This document shows, one piece after another, positions 12,007 to 24,246 of a stretch of 64,000 nucleotides of DNA; positions within the stretch are counted from its first letter, which is position 1; each line of letters opens with the position of its first letter. The position numbers and the translations under genes were made by a program. Location: contig JAWRVZ010000025.1 in the NCBI GenBank assembly GCA_037043235.1, positions 4,316,001 to 4,380,000 of the forward strand, read 5' to 3'. Source of the stretch: Rhodeus uyekii (taxonomy: Eukaryota; Chordata; Actinopteri; Cypriniformes; Acheilognathidae). The notes under the pieces were generated by a model. That model was not told where the DNA came from, made no database searches, and worked only from the letters and a program-made list of their open reading frames with translations.

Positions 12007-15000
12007 ATGGATCCCATTAAGAAGTCTTATCTAGTCCTTATTGTGGCTTTAGCTGTGACTTTGGATGTAACAGCTGGTGGTGAGTCAAACTGACTCTTCT
12101 AAAACTATCCAATGCTTGGTCTTCTTTATATATTTACATGCTTATTTAGATGTTAACTAAAGTGTAAAGCTATTTAGAAGTTCAAATGTAATGTTTGTTA
12201 AGTCTATGTAAAGCATTAACTTGATTGACTGGTACATTCTTTTCAGAGGCACTTCCAGATGATGAAGGAGATGCGCAGGTCAGCGCGCCTCAGGTAATAC
12301 AGCATTAAAACATAATGACACATCATTAGGCAGAGGTGGTTTGTTTTATTGACTTCTGGTAGTGTATTTTGATTCCATATCCTCAATGAAAAACCTAAAT
12401 TGGTTTATTTCTCAACATCAGTCACTATATACATTTCACACATTGGATTTCAATAAATGACATGAACTTGGTAAAACAAAGTTATGTGACAAGAGTCAAT
12501 GGAAAGGGGTGATTTTTATTATAAAGGGAAAAAAGCAGAAGTTACAGGCTGATCCAACTTGCTCCCAGACCTGGATCAGGGCGTCAGTGAGCTCCTGGAC
12601 AGTCTGTGGCGCTACGGTGCTTCAGATGCTCCGATACATAATGTCCCAGAGGTTCTATATTGGATTCAGGTCTGGGGAACGTGAGGGCCTCAATGGCATC
12701 AATGCCTTTGTCATCTAAAAACTGCTTACACACACACATTATCATGCACCAGGAGGAACTCAGAGACTATCCCACCAGAACAAGATCTGACAATGGCTCT
12801 AAGGATTTCATCCTGGTACCTAACCGCAGTAAGGGAACCATTGGCTAACACATGGAGGTCTTTGTGACCCTTCAAAGATATTCTTCCCTAGATGATTACT
12901 GACCTGCTGCCAAACCGGTCATGCTGGATGATGGTGCACGGAGCATAACGTTCCCCATGGCATCTCCAGGCTCTTTCATGTCATGTTCACTTTGAACCTG
13001 CTTTCATTCATGAAGAGAACGGGGCACCAATGGTGGGTTTACCAATTTTGGTGTTCTCTGGGAAAGTCCAATCGAGCTGCGCTGAGTTGTGAGCACAGGT
13101 CCCACTAGAGCATGTCAGCCCCTTATTCCACCCTCATTAAGTCATTTTTGCACTTCTACATCCCTGTCCAGCTCTCCTTGTAAATGGCCTGTCTCCCGGT
13201 ATCTCCTTCATGCTTTTTAAATTGTACTGAGAGACACATCAAAACCTCCTTTGCTATGGCTCATATGGATATGCCAACCTGAAGGTGCAGTTACTGCCTC
13301 ATGCTACAGACATTGACAAGGACCCTAACAAAATGCAAAACTGAAGACAAGTCTGATTCTCTTCATGGATGAGAGCAGGTTCACACTGAGCACACGTGAC
13401 AGACGTGAAAGAGTCTGGAGTTGCCATGGGGAATGTTATGCTGCATGCAACATCATCCAGCATGAATTGTTTGGCGGTGGGTCAGTAATGGTTTGGGGAG
13501 GAATAGTCTTGAAGAGGATATCCTTGGATGGTTGCACAGACCTCCACATGCTAGCTCACTGATGCCCTGATCCAGGTCTGGGAGGAGATCCCCAGGACAC
13601 CATCCTGCATCTCATCAGGAGCATGTCCAGAAGTTGTTGTGAGTGCATACAGGCGCTTAGGGACCAATACGCACAATTGACTTTCATTACGAGTTGCTGT
13701 GATGAACTTGGATCTGCCGGTAACTTTAGGTTTTACATTGATTTTTGGTTTGATTTTGAATCCAGCCTTCACTGTGTTGTTGATCCTGTTTCCATTGACT
13801 TTTGTCACAATTTTGTTCTGAACAAATTATAGATGTATAGATATTAATAAAGATTTTCAAACTGAATATTTCATTCATTAAGATCCAATGTGTGATCCCC
13901 TTCACTTATTTTATTTATTTATACAATGCTATTTTCCTAGTGATCTTTGCATCTCATTGCATCAATGGTTTTGTTAAAATCAGAGCACAGATGATAATGA
14001 TGGCTCAAGAATTTTGGCGGGACATGCATATGCTCAAAATGATGCACAGCCTGACAGCAGCACAACAGACACTGGCGTAGAAAGCGAGATTGAGGGGATT
14101 GAGAAGGAAGACCTCCCAAGTCAGCCCCCTCCACTAGTGGAACGACATAAAGAAGGTAAGTCAGATCCAGATGGCATCTGCTGGTGCTTCCTGTTTAAGA
14201 TGTAGCATTCAGGTCTCGGTACTTAGGTTTGTCTCTACATTTAGCATAATTTTATCCGTCTCTCTCTACTTTGCAGTCATTATTTAGTTCCCACCATGAA
14301 GGCTTTGATACTATTTGTGTCATGTTGCTCTTATTTAGGTTTTCACTGCACAAAATCCTTCTTTTCTGTTCATTACTTGCAACTGTTGAGAAAAGAAACA
14401 TGCTCACTCATGCATTCATCTGTGTAGTTGGTTTCATGTGAAAGTGTCTTATTGTGTTGTTTTCTCATTGGTGTTTATCTTGTGATGTAGTTCCGGTGGT
14501 AAATGGTGGAACGGCATCTGGAGAGCCCTGCGTCTTTCCTTTTCTTTTCCAAGGGAAAGAGTTCTCGGAGTGCACTACTGAAGGCAGAGGAGATGGGAGG
14601 CTGTGGTGTGCCACAACGTACGACTACAGCACTGACAAGAGATGGGGCTTCTGTGAAAGTGAGTGAGCTATTATTTATAGCATACTTTAGTGTGCTTTAT
14701 ATTGTAAAAATGAATCATTGTGACTACAGTCTATATGAAATATGTTACTGCTTTAGTTGAAAGCGAAAGAGTTCGTTCGTTCTTCTTTTTTACTACTTGT
14801 ACTCCTTTGCGAAATTAGCTTAGCTATGAGAAAATCAATGCTAAATATACCGGCCTTTATAAATCAGTCATGATTTTTAGCGCTTGCTGTTGTAACACCA
14901 GTTGCGTGTGTTATGTCTACTCGTCCTCACAGCGGAGGAGCAGGCGGAGCAGAGGAGGCTGGTAGAAGAGGCTGAAGAACAGTACCAGGCCACACTTAGG

Positions 15001-18000
15001 ATGATTAATGGGACAAGCCGAAGGAGCCAGAAGAAAGAGTGAGTTCTCTGCCATGAGGATTTCTTTCAGTGCTCTTCCAAAGGTTTTCCTGTTATTTTTA
15101 GGTGTTCAAGCAAAAAATGTGCAAAAAAACTACTATAAGCTTGTACAGTACCCTCAAAGATGCAGCTTTGTTCTAAAGGTTGCATATTTGTTCTTTCATT
15201 CACAGTGTTTGCAATTTATTTCCTGATAGTGTAGGTTTCTGTCTTGTTGTCAGAAGTATCCAATATATTTTAAATGCACTACCTTTCAAACGTTTAGGGT
15301 CAGTAAGATAAAAAAAGAAAGGATATTAATTATTTTATCCAGCAAGAATGATCAAAAGTGATCGTGAAGACATTTTATAATGTTAACAAAAGTTTTATAT
15401 TTTAAATAAATGCTGTTCTTATGAACTCCTCAAAAAAATCATGGTTTCCACTAAACTATTTGGCAGCACAATTGGTTTCTATGGTGGGTGAGATTGCAAC
15501 ATGCTGCAACTACAGAAAATAAATGAAGAAATGCAACCAAATAAAGAAATACAGAGTTTTGGACCCACAATGCACATATGATCAAGATGCTGAAATATAC
15601 ACAAAAAAAACACCTTTTTGGATGGTATTCCAGAATGTAAGGTTCAAACATACACTGAACTCTTGGCTGGTTAACACAACCTATGCTTTGGTATGTTGAT
15701 TCCAAAAACGCTTCTGGGAAGTTCAGCCAACCAGCTGAACGAGTATGTTTTGTGTGTTGATCATGAACATTCTCAACAGAGCGACAAATCGGCCAATCGC
15801 CATGGAAACTGTAGGGGAATTACAGTTAAAGACCCAAGGACCAGATATGATGAATGAAGACCAGGAGTCAATTGTAGAAATTTTAGTGAAGAATAGTTTG
15901 CAGTTTCATGTGCAGAAACAAGCTTCAAGTCTCTCGAAGTTCGATAGGCCACCCCACTTACAATTACATTGTTACAGCAATTATACTCTAACAGAGGGTA
16001 CTAACTACATTATTACTGAAAGTTAAATTATTCTGATTACCAAAGAAAGATAAACAAAACTAGTAATTTTCCACCCAAGAGCAGATAGTCAGAAGCATAT
16101 CTTTGTCGATCATATGGTTGACAGCAGGGCCTCTGGTTTATGCGTTAAGTTCCTTCCAGGTTGCAGAAAAGCGTTCCTAGGCGTTAGATTGTCAAGAAAT
16201 GACTTGTTTTATACCTCCTTATGGTAAATGTTTCTCAAAACACCAAATCAGTGTATTAGAGGATCTTGTGACACTGAAGACTGGAGCAATGTAGTCTTGC
16301 TGAAAATGTAGCTTCTCCATCATAGGAATAAATAAAAATGATCTTTTTAGGTAAAATATTATTTTAAATTGTAATAATGTCACAATGGTAACCTCTTTGA
16401 AAAACAATTTAAATGAGTTTCTGTATTACAGGTTATATGAAAAACTCCTGAAAGTTGCAGAGATGGGTCATGTCAAGGCCATGGAGAAGGTGGCATATGC
16501 CATGCTGTTTGGAGACTACTTACCCCAGAGCGTTTCCAAGGCGAAGGAGATCTTTGAGAAACTGGCACTGGACGGCTCCCCTAAAGCCCAGACTGTAATA
16601 GCAGCTGTTTATTAACTAAATGTCATTGTTTGTTAATATTGATGCTTTCCTTTTTCCTGTGACTCATTTCAAGCCGTTAAGAATAGCAGCTGTGTGCTGG
16701 GTTATTTTCTCAGTGCTGTGCTATTGCATCAGAAAAACCTTTCATTTAAAAAAATAATAAAAAATTTTTTTACATTGTGGTCCCAATCCAATCTGTATTC
16801 ACACAGGCACTTGGTTTTCTATATGCGGCAGGATTAGGAGTGAACTCTAGTCAAGCAAAGGTAAGTCACTAAGAACTTTTATCAAGCACAAAATGCTTCT
16901 TTTAACTGTGAATGTTTAAAGAAAATGATGTATTTCACCTAATTACAGGCATTGGTGTACTACACCTTTGGAGCTTTGGGTGGAAACCTAGTAGCACATA
17001 TGATTCTGGTAAGAAGAATGATTCTCTACCAGGAAGGATCTCTTTCCAGCCAGGAAATTAGACTTGATTACTTGCTTCTCTTATGTGTCAAGTCTTATTT
17101 GACTTTGCTTATATCAAGCTTTGTGTCTAGACAAGCCTTCGGAACTACTGAAATTCTGACCGACGCACTGGCTCAGTTACATGAAACAAAGTTGAAACCT
17201 CAGACCTTGTGGCACCATAATTTTATCCATGAGTACTTTCTCAAGGCATTGGTGCTGTGTAGGCTTGTGTTTGTTCTGCAGTTCATGGCTGTGTTGTCTG
17301 ATGAATGCTATGCTTTCTTTTCAGGGCTACAGATATTGGGGAGGTGTTGGGGTTCCTCAGAGCTGTGAATCTGCTCTCACTCACTACAGACAAGTGGCCA
17401 ATCACGGTAAGTTCTGTGCTGTTTCTGTGCTTCATCAGATGCAATCCTCATACATTTCAGCACACTATAATTTAAAAGAAGTTATCTGGATTTGGTGGCC
17501 ACTTGTAAAGAAGATAACTTGTTACTAACTATGATCTTGCTCTATATGACTTAAACATGAACTATATGAACATAAATTATAGAAATTCTTTAATAGATAA
17601 CACATTTTTGGGTTCAATTTAGCTTGTTACCACCCACCAGTAATCACTGGTACTCAATTCAGATCTAAAGTTGTAGCAATGATTGAGTCTTCAAATATCA
17701 AAGTGTGTGTGTGTGTTAGTGGCCAGCGACGTGTCCCTGACAGGGGGCAGTGCAGTACAGCGGATCAGACTCTTGGATGAAGTGGAAAATCCTGGTTCTA
17801 GCAGTGGAATGCTAGAGGAGGATTTAATCCAGTATTACCAGTTCTTGGCTGAGAAAGGAGATGTGCAGGCACAGGTACAGTAAAACATGTTGTGAAGAAA
17901 TAAGTCACAGCTTCTGTTTCATATCAATTTCAATTGTGTTTTTATTTTTATTTTTGATGATTATCCTCCCATTTAAATTTGTCTAGGTGGGTCTGGGACA

Positions 18001-21000
18001 ATTGCACTTGCATGGAGGACGAGGTGTAGAACAGAACCATCAGGTAGTTTTTGTTCAGGCGTATTTTTGAAGCTCTGCCATTTTTATGAAATATGGATGT
18101 TATACTTTTCTTTTTTGTCATTAATTTGCAGCGAGCATACGAGTACTTTAACCAAGCAGCAAATGCAGGGAACACGCATGCAATGGCATTCCTTGGAAAG
18201 GTATTGATTTTTATTTTATTTTATTTCTCTTGGTTTAACTGAATGTGACTCTCGTTCCTTCATGTTACTCTTTCAACCTCAATGTATCCATCCTTTTTTT
18301 CCTCTAACTCTTATTATGGTGTCTCAGATGTACTCTGAAGGCAGCGAGTACGTGCCTCAGAATAATGAGACGGCCCTGCATTATTTCAAAAAGGCTGCAG
18401 ACTTGGTGAGAATTTATTTCTCCCCCCTATCAACAATCAGAAACCGTTTATCTTCAAATGTTGTCCTCTAATCCTTTATTTTTGTTGTCATTTTTTAGGG
18501 TAATCCAGTTGGCCAGAGTGGCCTCGGTATGGCTTACCTGTATGGAAGGGGCGTTCCTGTGGTGAGTTTCCTGAACTAAATGCTGTTAAGTTATCACCAA
18601 GTTACCTTTTTAGTTATTGTTTCTTCTTGTTTCTGCAGAACTATGACCTGGCATTGAAGTATTTTCAGAAAGCTGCAGAGCAAGGTTGGGTGGATGGACA
18701 ACTACAGCTGGGAACCATGTATTACAGTAAGTGCAAAAGAAAGATTGTGTGCAAAATGTTTTTATTTTTTTAAGTGGTTTCTTTCCCATGTATTCATTGA
18801 GCAATCAAAAATAAGCAGTCATTTATTATAACAAATGGGAACAAATTTACTGAGCTAATAATAAAGGCCACAAAGTTCCATTAATTTTAAACGCGTCATT
18901 TGTGAATGTCACATTTTATATGAAAATATTATAATTCATTTCATAGTGTTTTGATCTACCAAATAGGTTTACTACTCATATTTTCATAGCAAATATAAAA
19001 TTGGGCATATTCCTAGCAATTACACAGCAGATTCCTTTTTATAAATGCCTCCTAGGAGGTTCTCAAATTTTTTTTAGACTTTTATCATCAAATAAATTCC
19101 AAAATTCTGAGAACACAATAATAAAAACTATTACTGTTATTATTTATTTAATGGAAATTTGTACAAATGTAATTTGAAAAAACTGTGGTAAAGCCATGTA
19201 AATAAAGTATATTGTGACTGTACGTTTGCTCTACTTTAAACTATTGCTTTTGGACCTGAACTGAAACCCATTTTTATTTGTTTTTCTTCTTCTTCTTTTC
19301 TCTTCTACCTATCTTTCTAGCTCACTGTTCCACCACTTCAATTCCAACTATCTTATTTTTATCTTAAATCACAGCAGACTCTTTTGGTTTGGTTGCCTAG
19401 GTGATAGTTGCCTTGACAAACTCCCACCTGCATTCTGCTTTGACATGATCTTGACAAACATTGGCGTTTGTGGAGTGTTTTTGAAGAGAATGAAAACTGC
19501 ATTTATGTCTCTCTCATTCTTCATATAGATGGCATCGGGGTTAAGCGTGATTATAAGCAGGCACTGAAATTCTTTAACCTTGCATCTCAAGCGGGTCACA
19601 TCCTGGCCTTCTATAATCTAGCCCAGATGCATGCCACGGGGACTGGGGTCATGCGCTCCTGCCACACTGCAGTGGAGGTGAGGCAATCATCTTTCATAAT
19701 GCATAGCCATGTTTCAAAAACATTTGATAGTTGAGATAATGTGTGTGTATTTGTGAGAGCAGCTCTTCAAGAATGTGTGTGAGCGCGGCCGTTGGTCTGA
19801 GAGACTCATGGCGGCGTATGGAAGCTTTAAGGAGGGAGATTTGGACTCTGCTCTTGTACAGTATCTACTGCTGGCCGAACAAGGCTACGAGGTTGCCCAG
19901 AGCAATGTGGCCTTCATCCTCGATCAAAGTAAGTCAGTGCTTTTCCAGCAGAGGACGCCAGATCCCCAATACCTACTTTCAATTTAATTGTTTTTTAGTT
20001 AAAAGCCTGTTCTGAGAAACCAAACCTGGATCTTCAGTCTCACGTCAGCCAGCATCTGCCTTGTTATCTGAATTTTGTTTAGAAACCATATCTTTATTGC
20101 AACAAAGACAATCTCCCAATTTTTGTAATAAAGAACAGGATTAAAACCTGGAAGAAATCAAGAAATCTTAATGTGTTATTTCTAAGCCTGTAAAGGTCAT
20201 GAATATGACTTATATTCTATAGAAATTATACATTTCTAATGGCAATGCAGTTATTGTTTTTATCTTCCAATCTAATCAATTGCCTTGATTTTGCTAGATA
20301 ATAATAAAAATGTCTTAAAACTAACATATTGTTGATTTAAGTATAATTATTTGATTATATTAAATACTTTAATAGTAGCCATGAATAGAAAATGTTATGG
20401 AAATGCACAAAGAAGGTCACAGAATCTTCTGTGATGCTAAAGCAGTCTGTACAGAGACTAAGACGGTACTTATCGTCCTTCCTTTTCATGTTTACTGTCT
20501 TTTGGTAAATTTAAACCCAGCTAAATGAAGCCACGTCACATTTGTGAGGGTAAATCAGACTCTGTATATGTGTCTTTCAGAGGGGTCACAGATCTTCAAT
20601 GAGAATGAAACGTACCCACGGGCTTTGCTCCACTGGACCAGAGCTGCCGCTCAAGGTTAGACGGTTCTCTACAGTCACTCTTACAAAATGCCAAAGTGCT
20701 TTGATGGCCTTACAACCATTATAGTGGGTATAGTGTAGTGAGACAAATATAGCTAATTATTAGTGCTAGACAGCTCTCTCAGATACTTCATTCTGATTGG
20801 TCATTCGCAGCATTCTGTGGTCAGATATTTGTTACAAATGCTAAACCATTGTACCTAGCAACCAGTCTTCTACAGTGTGATAGCTTTGCAAATCCCTTAT
20901 TACTCTGAAATTATTTTTTCACTTCAATTCAAAGAGAGTGCAATGTTTCATGCCAACTTATTTGCTACACATCCACGTACCAAGCTGGATCATGTGTAGT

Positions 21001-22431
21001 CAGACAGTCATCAATCATTATCATCAATCATTAAATAAACAGTTTCAGGCTGGACAGGATTCCCCTGCTTCTGTTTTTATAATTAATTTTCATGTGGCTG
21101 TTGAGCATCCAGGACATCTGTAACATTAGCTGTTTTATCTCTTGTTTACAGGATACACAGTGGCCAGAATCAAGCTGGGTGACTATCATTTCTATGGCTA
21201 TGGCACTGATGTGGACTATGAAACCGCAGTCATTCATTATCGTCTGGCCTCTGAGCAACAGCATAGTGCACAGGCCATGTTCAATCTGGGATATATGCAT
21301 GAGAAGGGCCTCGGTATCAAACAGGTGAAAGCTCTGCGCAGATTTACATATTGCATGTACACTACTGTGGAAAAGTTTGGGGTTGGTAAGAGTTTGTAGT
21401 GTTTTTGAAAGAAGTCTCATGCTCACTATGGCTGAATTTTATTTGATTAAAAACAGTAATGTTGTGAAATATTACCATTTAAAATAACTTTTGAAGTATT
21501 ACATAAAATTTATTACTTTTTTTTTTAAGTGTTGGCAGAGCTTAATTTTCAGCTTTATCTTCAGTCTTTAGTCACATGATCCTTCAGAAATCATTTTGCT
21601 TATGAAACATTTCTTATTATTGGCAATGTTGAAAACGGTTATGCTGCTTAATCGTTTTGTGGAAACCATGATCAAAAAAACATAATCTGGAGTTTTGATG
21701 AATACAAATATAACAGAAGAACATTAATTGAAATGGAAAGCTTTTGTAATATTAAAAATGTCACTTAATCTATTAATTTATTTCTAAAACCCCCTCACAG
21801 CATATGAGTTCTAGATTTCTTCAAACAGATTATTTTACTAGTTCTACAAAACAGAATATACTTAATGTCACACAATAATCAATAATGTCAAGAAACAAAA
21901 TATAATCATGGATAAAAAGAAAATGTATAATTTATAAAAATTCCATCACACCCCAAACATTTGAACTGTATTGCATGCAATTAACGGTGCACTAATATTT
22001 TAGTTTGTTCCTTCACAGGACATTCATTTGGCTAAACGTTTCTATGACATGGCTGCGGAAGCCAGTCCTGATGCCCAAGTTCCTGTTTTCCTAGCCTTAT
22101 GCAAGTTGGGCCTCATTTATGCACTAGAGTACCTGCAAGATCTCAATGTAAGTCAAATCTGTCATTGAGGACCTCCTTACCTCTGATAGAATGACTTCTA
22201 CATGCATCTTTGTTTTTTCTTCAGCTGAAAGAGCTTGTGTCTCAGGTGGATCTTGACCAGTTACTGGGTCCAGAATGGGATCTCTACCTCATGACTGTCA
22301 TTGCTCTGCTCTTGGGCACAGTGATTGCATATCGGCAGAGACAGCACCAAGCCGTACTTAGAGCCCCTCCAGCTCCCCCTAGACCTCCAGCCCAGCCGGA
22401 ACAGCCTGCCGGAGAGCCAGAGGAACAGTGA
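12007..22431 (+). CDS. sel1l: Sel1L, adaptor of the HRD1 ER-associated degradation complex, complete
   Basis: Twenty-one coding exons: 12007-12079, 12247-12293, 13984-14155, 14491-14658, 14933-15038, 16432-16594, 16807-16860, 16949-17008, 17325-17406, 17720-17874, 17987-18043, 18132-18200, 18328-18405, 18499-18561, 18639-18726, 19529-19677, 19763-19928, 20581-20655, 21152-21324, 22019-22147, 22225-22431. They join in frame to 777 aa (human about 794). Residues 1-24 are a signal peptide. An acidic disordered part follows, then a fibronectin type II domain with four cysteines (GEPCVFPF to RWGFC) wholly within exon 4. Sel1-like repeats run through most of the rest (for example AEQGWVDGQLQLG). 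A C-terminal transmembrane helix (LYLMTVIALLLGTVIAY) and a proline-rich cytosolic tail end the protein. SEL1L nucleates the HRD1 ubiquitin ligase in the ER membrane and presents misfolded luminal proteins. Introns 2, 5 and 19 carry transposon remnants, but all junctions keep GT-AG. Confidence 0.97.
12436..13896. mobile_element. Fold-back Tc1-like transposon in sel1l intron 2
   Basis: Terminal inverted repeats: CACACATTGGAT near 12437 is mirrored at the right end (ATCCAATGTGTG, 13883-13894), and TGTGACAAGAGTCAATGG (12485-12502) is mirrored near 13790-13806. Between them are two opposite-strand copies of a Tc1 transposase middle to end. The left copy (12560-13250) reads on minus, and the right (about 13355-13640) on plus, where MDESRFTLST and GGGSVMVWGGI are recognisable. 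Both are broken by stops and frame changes. Arms 12561-12593 and 13552-13584 are about 94 percent identical in inverted orientation. No active transposase is possible. Confidence 0.88.
15270..16405. repeat. Interspersed AT-rich DNA repeat, copy 1, split by an insertion
   Basis: 15270-15483 (TTTCAAACGTTTAGGGTCAG to GGCAGCACAATTGGTTTC) is the first half of the repeat family also seen at 45055-45520. The second half resumes at about 16222-16405 (TGTGACACTGAAGACTGGAG). The roughly 740 bp between them is foreign and includes an LTR fragment. It lies in sel1l intron 5 and ends about 27 bp before exon 6. Confidence 0.75.
15810..16122 (+). mobile_element. Truncated copy of the LTR found whole at 30962-31711
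   Basis: It begins TGTAGGGGAATTACAGTTAA at 15810 and parallels the 30962 LTR through TTTTAGTGAAG, TTTGCAGTTTCAT and AAGCATATCTTTGT, ending near GTTGACAG (16122). It lacks the 81-bp insert present in the other copy and the last 370 or so bp of the LTR. Confidence 0.75.
21360..21775. repeat. Interspersed AT-rich DNA repeat, copy 2 (sel1l intron 19)
   Basis: Shares GAAGTCTCATGCTCACTATG, GTCACATGATCCTTCAGAAA and ATGTTGAAAACGGTTATGCT with the other copies. It starts about 36 bp after exon 19 and is internally degraded. Confidence 0.75.
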
Positions 22432-24246
22432 GAGAGCAGAGATCAGGGAGGAGGTGACCGAAATGGACTAGGGTTATAGGAAAACAAATGGCAAAGCTGA
22501 ATTCTCCCTGGGACAGTCGCTGACACCTACACCCTGCTGTGGTCCCTAATCCTCTAAACCACAAAAAGAGCTTTCAGGACTCTTGTTGCCTTGTCCAGAC
22601 CCTCTCTAGTCTTTTTTTTTTTTTTTTTTATTGTGGCTTGGGGAGTAACTTCTACGATATCTTAAATGTGCGCCTCAGGGTTTTGCCAGGTGAAATAACA
22701 TTTGTGGGGGGAAAAAGACAACAAAAATTCAAGGATCGAACCTTTTTTTTTGTGCAACCCATTTAGTTTTTGGTTGTTATTAAGTTTGGTACAAATTTGG
22801 ACTTGCACACCATGCCTCATTGGGATGCAGAGTGTGACATGGGCTGCACTCTGAATTCAATATGTAAAAAGTTCATATTCTAAGCATGCGTACCTTAAAG
22901 TGGCTTGCTAGCGGAAATATTTTTTAGTTTTTTTTTTTTTTTTTTTTTACTTTAAGTCAAGAAATTATTTATATCGTCTGTGTGGACTAAAGTTGTTTTC
23001 ACCAGCACATAGATGTAGATTTCACTTGATTAAAACATGCGCAGTTACAGATGAATAAACAACACTGTAAGTCATTTAAGGTTGGAAGTCTATCAGAAGG
23101 CTTTTTATTGCCATAAATTCTTACCCTGCCAAATGTTGAATCATTGAGACTTGACCTTTGTTGTTTCAAAAGTGTGTCTGTAATATATTTATGGTTAAGA
23201 TTCAGTGCATTTATGGCTGGTATCCAGTATGTTTCAGATCGTTAAACCTCATTATTCAGTAGAAATACTGGCGACTCAATCTTTCCAAATTAGGATGTAA
23301 ATTCCTTCAGTTTTCGGTATTACAAGACACCCTTTTCCTTCTTTTTTTTTCTTTTTATTTGTAGATCAAACCATTCAAAGCTATTTTTGATGATTATCTA
23401 TAAGGCCTGTTGCTCTGTAACATCAGCTTCCTGCTGCAGATTAATTTGCTACAGGAAGTGGCTTTGTGTGCTGAATCTTAGTTTTAGGTTCTTTTTTTTT
23501 CAGAGGGAAAATATTTTTTCAGATAATTTTAAATTGTGAGCAAGTCTTGAATATTTGATCGTTTGGCGATGGAATGTGTCTGTCATTTCAGGTAATATAG
23601 CAATAGTAATTTGGTGTTAAAAAATCTGTAATGTAAGCATACTTTTGTGAATAGGATGTAAAGGACTGTTTTTCATGCAAAGGCGCATCAGAGCATTAGT
23701 CTGTTTTTGTGGAGTTCTCAACCATAAAAATCATATAACAGATTATTCTATGTAAATCAAAATGCTCATAATACTGAGAAGACAACGGATGAGCCTAAAA
23801 AAAGCAAATAATCAATTTTTCAACTGGCAATGTTTCTAAATAACTAATAAAAATCAATGGGTTCACAGTGATGTCATTTCCTATCTTAATATAATTAGAC
23901 TTTAACTGCAATTGAGTCCAAACAAACATCCAGTGTGCACAACATCAACCTCCACCTTATTTATTTCTCTCTGGAAGGATTCCTGGTCCTGCTCTGCATT
24001 GCGCTGTGGGTCTGTTTCTCCCAGGCCCCAGTGCTACATGGTTTGTAGTAAAGCTCTCTAAGTTGTGAATGGCCACCACCAGTCCCCTGGCAGTTGCATG
24101 TGCGTCTGGATCATGCTTTATGTCGGTGGGACTGAACTTCGTCACTCAGCTGTTTTGGGTGGGGGAGATAAAGGGGCACTGATATAATGGCCCCGTTCTC
24201 TCTGCACGCACATCCATTGTGCTAACCAGCTTGGAAACGCTCCACC
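22432..24246 (+). other. sel1l 3' UTR and spacer to the phospholipase gene
   Basis: AATAAA at 23054-23059 would give a sel1l 3' UTR of about 630 nt containing two long T tracts (22612-22631, 22927-22950). A further AATAAA lies near 23843. The remaining part to 24246 holds the upstream region of the phospholipase gene. No other gene is seen. Confidence 0.5.

Noticed and set aside
13365..13562. Open frame with transposase-like sequence
   Set aside because: It is part of a broken Tc1-like element with stops and inverted arms; not a functional gene.
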